From contig BSBM01000964.1 of assembly GCA_027924585.1 (NCBI GenBank), positions 1,309,501 through 1,373,500 of the forward strand: a stretch of DNA of 64,000 nucleotides. Direction: 5' to 3'. The notes beneath the pieces were generated by a model. The model saw only the letters and a list, made by a program, of their open reading frames with translations. It made no database searches and was not told where the DNA came from. Position numbers and translations under genes: made by a program. This DNA is from Larix kaempferi. Its lineage: Eukaryota; Streptophyta; Pinopsida; Pinales; Pinaceae. This document shows positions 58,700 to 64,000 of the stretch, one piece after another (the stretch's first letter is position 1; every line of letters starts with the position of its first letter).

Positions 58700-61600
58700 T
58701 TGATTCTTTGGAGAGCGATAGTTGATAGTGTAGACTTCTATATTCTTTCCGTTGAATCTACATGCAACTTTAGATGTCCAAATGAAAGAAAGGAAGAAAG
58801 AGGAGGAACACATTTCTCTTGGTTGTTTGATGTTCTTAAGTGTGTTGGTCCTTTTCCTTATCACCAAGATGATGTACATGTATCTACGCACATTTCAAAC
58901 AACCTTTATCAAACCTATTTTCATATTAGTAGCAAGAAATTATGTGAATTTAAACTACTTTAGGTAAAGCAATCGTATTCCAAATAACACCATTAAACAC
59001 ATGATAAATGACAAGTATTTGTGGGGTAGGGAATAATTTCAATATTATTGATGTGAAAAAGGAAACATTACATTAGTGTGAATACATGATTTCCATCTAT
59101 TGTATCTCCTTCACTAGAGCTCTTGGCCCTTTATCATTTGCCACATGATTTAATCCTTTGTTGATGGTGATCTACAGTCTCTTGTGTTCTTGGAGATATG
59201 GATTGAGTGATCCTTGGGCTTACACTCATGTAGGGTTTCAAGGAAATTTGTATGTCATTACAAGTGAACACGCGCTTTCCAAATCCTATTATCATTTTAA
59301 GGTCAGGTTATTTGTAAGTACATGGATTATTCCTTCTTTTTGTGGAAGTTGAATGAGCTAGGGGAACTCCCCAAGGTTACATTGGGAATCCATAAAGGTT
59401 AAACTCCTTCCCTAGAGTATTCATTACTTATTGTTTCAAATTTCTCATTTAATCTCCATTCTTCTACATGGACTCTACTTAGCGTTTGTTCTTGTGATAA
59501 TGTATTGATTGCAGGATGATGGTAAAAGGACATTCTTCCACCTATTTTTTTGAAGTTTTTAATGAACAACACAAATAATGGCAAGTTCTTCATTCTCGTT
59601 TAGTCAATAAGATGGCATCACATCTAAATGCATAAATGAGTAGAAGAATACCACGTCATATGTTTTTTTTCCGGTAATCCATATCCAATTACGATGGTGA
59701 CCTCTGGGATTCTTGATGATGAACAAGCTGTTAAGAACCATATACCCATAATTATGTATTCCTAGGAAGAAGAAATTTTTTTATGTTCTTTCGCTAGTTG
59801 TTACATAAAAGACCTTTAAAAATGTAGTTCAATCTTGTTATATGTGTAGTGGTCTTTTCAGTTTGTTTTCATCTTAACTTCTTTGTAACTTGGATCAAAT
59901 CCTAAGCTATCATGTTCAGTCTTCATTCAAACTTACATTATATCTATATGCAGATATATTTAGCATTTTTCATAAACATTAGTAAAATAAGTGAAACTCA
60001 GTCTACACTGTAACACACATTATTAGTCCCTTTCTTGGCAAGGGACTCTTAAAATCGATTTTCTGCTCTGCTACTACCCTGGCATGCTTCCCAAAATGTT
60101 TTAACCAAATTTTTCTAGTGCTTTTTGTCTTCTGGCCAATAGTTTGTTTAGAGGCCTTATTTGGCCTCTTTTTCGCCTTATTTGGCCTCTTTTTCGAGGC
60201 ATTTCGGTACGACACGATACATATACGGTATACGGGTACGCTTGAGTCACCTACTGGCCTGACGAGAGAACACATGGTCGCTTGAAAACACCCCACACCA
60301 CATTGAGGGAGAGTGGCATGCTCACCTGCTACAAATTATGCATGGAGGGAGCATGGCATGCATAGCAATGACACCTATGATGTATACAACTTAGTCTCGC
60401 TTGCAACAATAAACAAAAAATATAGAGTGTAGATAGGACATGCTTGCAATAGCAAACAAAAAACCATAGAGCGCAAAGATGAAATGCTTAATACGGTTTG
60501 AATAGTATTAGTCATTGGATAACATGGAAGGCCATGTTGAGGAGCTCATCAATAATATCCATCATCGACCCAATGCAACGCCCTATCCTGCATCCTGGAC
60601 GACACTTACCTCAATTGGGCCATGACTGCAACTAGAGAATCTACACCCATATTCACTGTTAATTTTGCTACTATTTTTGCAGAACTCAGTCGGGAGGCAC
60701 AACATGAGGCTCATTCTCAGGAATTCAGTAGGAACATGCCCACAGTGTCGAGCGATTAGACATCGATGAGACATGGACGACCAAGGAGATGTGAGTGTCT
60801 AAGAACCATTTCTCACAGAGAAACTCCTTACGGTATCACAAGGTTCATCCAATGTGGAACAATGATGCATGTAGAAACCGTAAAAGATGTCTAAGGTATC
60901 GAATCCCCTTCGGCTCCATCCTCCAAGCGATTTTCCTCTGTAAGTATTTTTAAACAATTCCAGTTATGAAATATCTAAGTATCCATTGGTATCATTCAGC
61001 CATGCCAGTCCTACTTTACATGACATAGAAAACGTTGGTTTGTTGTTCCTGCAGTATTAATGCGTCTGGCACATTCACTTTTGCTAACACCTAAATGCAA
61101 TTTGAACTATCGTTGCAACTGAGAATAAATGAAACTGAAGGGTACGACATCATTTCTCCCTTCAAATCCTTAACTATTGATCATTTCTCTTTTCTTTTGA
61201 GTGTTGTACTAATTGTTCTTCATGTTGCTTTACAGTCCAATGTCAGGAAGGATGGATTATTCACATTCGAGGTGTAATTTCCATACTAATTGCAGATCTT
61301 CTTTCATTTTTTAAACTGAGTGAAATCCCTGTAAACCCATACTTTTCACCATATTTATAACGTGTATCATTTTTTAAGGATTTATAATCCTATACTTCAG
61401 GATTTCATTTGTTGTGATTAAGTAGTTGCAACAAAACTTTAACAGCCGCAGTCACTCTTTCAATATGATAATGTGGTTGTTTTGTTTCACTTAAAGGACT
61501 AGATGTCCATCTTGCTAAAATGAAAAGGGTATTCGAGTAACAAAACTCATCCAAAATATTCATAAAAAATATCCCAACAAATGCATAGCACAATTGTCTT

Positions 61601-62740
61601 TATATATAACTATTCAGGATTACCCATGGAGAGGCATAGTGTTCCTCTTAATATTAAGGAAGTAATTTTATCTCAAAAGATGAGAAAGCATTAGTATTGC
61701 TTATTTATCTGTTATGATAATACTCTCATAATACTCTCCTTGCGACCATAAAAGTAGTGTAATTCGAAATCTTGTTATTATCCCATCAATATAATACAAC
61801 AGCTCACCAAAGAAGTTATGAATAATAGTAAATTTAAATTGGTAGAGAGCTCAACTACTTTTAAAAAAAAATAAAAAACGTTGGTTCCTATTTCATGAAT
61901 TAGAACTTGTCATAGAATCGGGGTGTCCATCCTCATAAGCTTGATAAAGTTTAAGACCTTGCCTATAATATAATCATGGCCCTTCATATTTTATAGTTTA
62001 ATTAATTACTTCATTGAAGAGCAGTTGTGCTTATTGCTTAGTTATTTTATTGATGAGTGCTTTTCTTTAAAGGGGAAACATAGGATGGGTTGTGTAATCT
62101 GTTCTTGACTTATATAATTTTATTATTAATAATATAATTAGGTAAATTGGTATTATAATTTTTTTATAGTAATTTGATATTATAATTTTTTTATTTAAAG
62201 TTTTTTCTTAAAATTAAATAAATTATAGTTTTCATTAATATATATTAAAATTTTATTTAGATCTCATTCTATTCAAATATTAATATATAAACATAAACTA
62301 AATAACAAAATCGAAATGAAAAAAATTATATTATTACTTCTAGTGAAATCACTCACCATGTGGCACAATGTGAATAGTAATTTCTAGTTTCCAAGTTGAT
62401 TCAAATTTGAATGTAAATTAACTTTGATTCTACTCGAATTTGATATTCACTTGTTGATTCAACTATTGATCTTTGAATTTGAACACAATCCTCAACTATC
62501 AAATAACTCAAGTTGAACAAAATAGTTATGCTTAATGTCGAAAAGCTTTGTCCTTCCATGATACTCAGAATATTTGAATGTGCAATGACACTATGACTAT
62601 TACATAAGTTACAACAAGATTTACCATGTCAAGCTTTCTTGAGTTTGTATTGTCCCTTGATTTCAGTTTCTATGACCAGTTTAGAAGATTGCTTGTTAAA
62701 GGGAGGCTTTTAAGGGATTTCACCATAAATTTAAACTTGG
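58700..62740. other. No gene assigned
   Basis: Several frames of 60-120 codons exist on both strands, none with recognisable motifs. A 21-bp tandem duplication with the text GCCTTATTTGGCCTCTTTTT lies at 60154-60195; the minus-strand frame over it (60003-60296) therefore reads RPNKAKK twice. 62100-62340 is extremely AT-rich. Confidence 0.55.
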
Positions 62741-62755
62741 TCCAATGGTTTTCTA

Positions 62756-63000
62756 TATGTTGGATAAAACTTGTGTAGATAGACTAATAAGGATCTAAGA
62801 CCAAATTTGCAAGTGAACATTTGGACTTACAACAACTTGCACTTTTTATATGTTGGATAAAACTTGTATAGACAGACTAATAAGGTCTAAGACCAAATTT
62901 GCGCTTTTTATATGTTGGAGAAAACTTGCGTAGATAGACTAATAAGGTCTAAAGACCAAATTTGCAGGTGAGCATTTAGAGTTACAACAACTTGTGCTTT
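62756..63000 (+). repeat. Three-copy tandem repeat, 93- and 62-bp spacing
   Basis: TATGTTGGATAAAACTTGTG at 62756 recurs at 62849 and 62911, each followed by TAGACTAATAAGG or TAGACAGACTAATAAGG and GACCAAATTTGC. The middle copy lacks about 30 bp (the text with TTACAACAACTTG). Confidence 0.9.
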
Positions 63001-63489
63001 TATAAAAGATTAATTCTATATCCTTGAATCCAAAAGTAAGATAACTTGATTTAGACAAAAAAAAAAACATTGTTAATTAGTATGTCTCATCAAAGTAAAA
63101 TGCATTAATATTTTATTAATAATATTATTTTGATTTAGGTCCGAACATTGGTCCTAAAGGTCACTAGAAGAATGCAACCATAATCAATGATCAAATTTGA
63201 AGGGTGGGTATTAATTTTTATTGGAAGGGCATTTGTTCCTTGAGTCCTTCAAAGATGAAGGGAAATTTAAATAATTGTAATTCAATTGACAAGTAGAAAT
63301 TAACTAAACCCTTCCCCCCAAAAAATGCAAAACACAAATATTTCCCATCCAAATCTTTACAATCTTAAACAATTGAGCACTCGTGAATATCTACATGATA
63401 AAATGGTATCTTTTCAATAAAACCAAAATTGAACACATTAATTTGACATATATGTAACATTAATTTTACAGTTCATTAAAATAACAACT

Positions 63490-63951
63490 ATTTTGTTAGG
63501 GGAGGCAGGAGGGGGAGGGGTGATCTTAAACCCCGATGGAGAACGAATTATTACATATTCATGGAACCTCGGAGTCGAAACCAATAATGTGGCGGAAGCT
63601 TTAGCTTTGTGGCAAGGACTAAATCAAGTTGTCAAGCATGGAATTCATACCCTTTCGGTGGTTGGGGATTCGAGGATGGTCATTCACAGTTTAAATGCTC
63701 TGAACCTGCCCCCCTCCATCCACCTTAGGCAAATTCTCAGAAGAATCCTACTCCTCATCCCTCTTTTCCATGACATCAAATTTTATCATGTCTTGCGTAA
63801 AAACAACGCACAGGCTGATAAATCCGCGAACGAAGCAATACCCCTTGGTAAAGGGACACTTAAAATCAACAATGATCAAGTCCTGGTCCCAATTGCTTTC
63901 ACATTTTTTTTTGGGAAACAAGCAGTATGGGAGATGGATTTCCCCACTTAA
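63490..63951 (+). CDS. RNase H-like (RVT_3) domain, N-terminus missing
   Basis: Plant-type RNase H domain: GEAGGGGVILNPDGERIITY, then YSWNLGVETNNVAEALALWQ with the catalytic Glu, LSVVGDSRMVIHSLN with a catalytic Asp, and HVLRKNNAQADKSANEA with the last Asp. The first strand with its FDGA Asp is absent; instead a splice-acceptor-like TTTTGTTAG|GGGAGG stands in front, so a separate upstream exon or a truncation is possible. After the domain come about 40 residues ending in EMDFPT. Open over 152 codons. Such domains occur at the C-terminus of plant LINEs and as single copies in plant genomes; which one this is cannot be decided here. Confidence 0.65.
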   Translation: MLLGEAGGGGVILNPDGERIITYSWNLGVETNNVAEALALWQGLNQVVKHGIHTLSVVGDSRMVIHSLNALNLPPSIHLRQILRRILLLIPLFHDIKFYHVLRKNNAQADKSANEAIPLGKGTLKINNDQVLVPIAFTFFFGKQAVWEMDFPT

Positions 63952-64000
63952 TAAAGTTATTTTTATCAGAGTAGTGCAGCAACAAGCATGGTGGTTCCTC

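Noticed and set aside
1-64000. Search for tRNA, rRNA, riboswitch and organellar sequence
   Set aside because: No cloverleaf-like segment with A/B boxes, no rRNA landmark and no plastid or mitochondrial gene text was recognised; the only tRNA-related sequence is the retroelement primer-binding site.

Overview
This window looks like nuclear DNA of a land plant with a large, repeat-rich genome. It is AT-rich, has very long stretches without genes, and carries many decayed plant-type retrotransposons: a chromodomain Ty3/gypsy element, several Ty1/copia elements, LINEs with a zf-RVT finger and an RNase H domain, and a primer-binding site matching initiator tRNA-Met. The depth of nesting and the age of the copies would fit a gymnosperm, but the species cannot be fixed from the sequence. 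I see no rRNA, tRNA, CRISPR array or bacterial feature. No intact host gene is certain.

Layout. (1) 1-14440 is a nest of insertions at least five, probably six, levels deep. A copia remnant (resumes at 13756) holds a second copia (11157-13755). That holds a gypsy chromovirus (1-3311 and 10087-11156), which holds a TIR DNA element (3312-10086). That holds a LINE (about 4114-9621), which holds a short minus-strand copia-type element encoding only Gag (5560-8558). (2) 15300-17520 is a minisatellite-like tract made of one motif in both orientations. (3) 17600-26000 has fragments of one LINE family, several ending in an (ATC)n tail, and an LTR-like palindrome of about 1.1 kb at 20073-21190. (4) 26400-41900 is mostly non-coding, with several tandem duplications and a 1.4-1.8 kb dispersed repeat present twice. 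(5) 42107-45608 (minus) is the most gene-like locus. It encodes a large transposase-like protein with a GHTHEDID motif (DUF7869 type), with one recognisable intron, but is broken by one frameshift and one stop. (6) 46320-50665 is a satellite with a 203-bp unit rich in hairpins. It has co-amplified two copies of a 198-bp piece of a neighbouring gene, whose parent (50678-51356, DEAH-helicase-like) lies at its right edge. (7) 51600-64000 holds further LINE and gypsy scraps, a fold-back element with 370-bp arms (54325-56153) bounded by 32-bp direct repeats, one unrecognised 201-codon ORF (56704-57309) and an RNase H-like domain at the right end.

No pathway or operon links these features. The window is best read as a record of successive transposition, satellite growth and decay. 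The two places most likely to repay attention are the GHTHEDID gene and the hairpin satellite with its captured gene fragments. All repeat lengths and alignments were made by eye.
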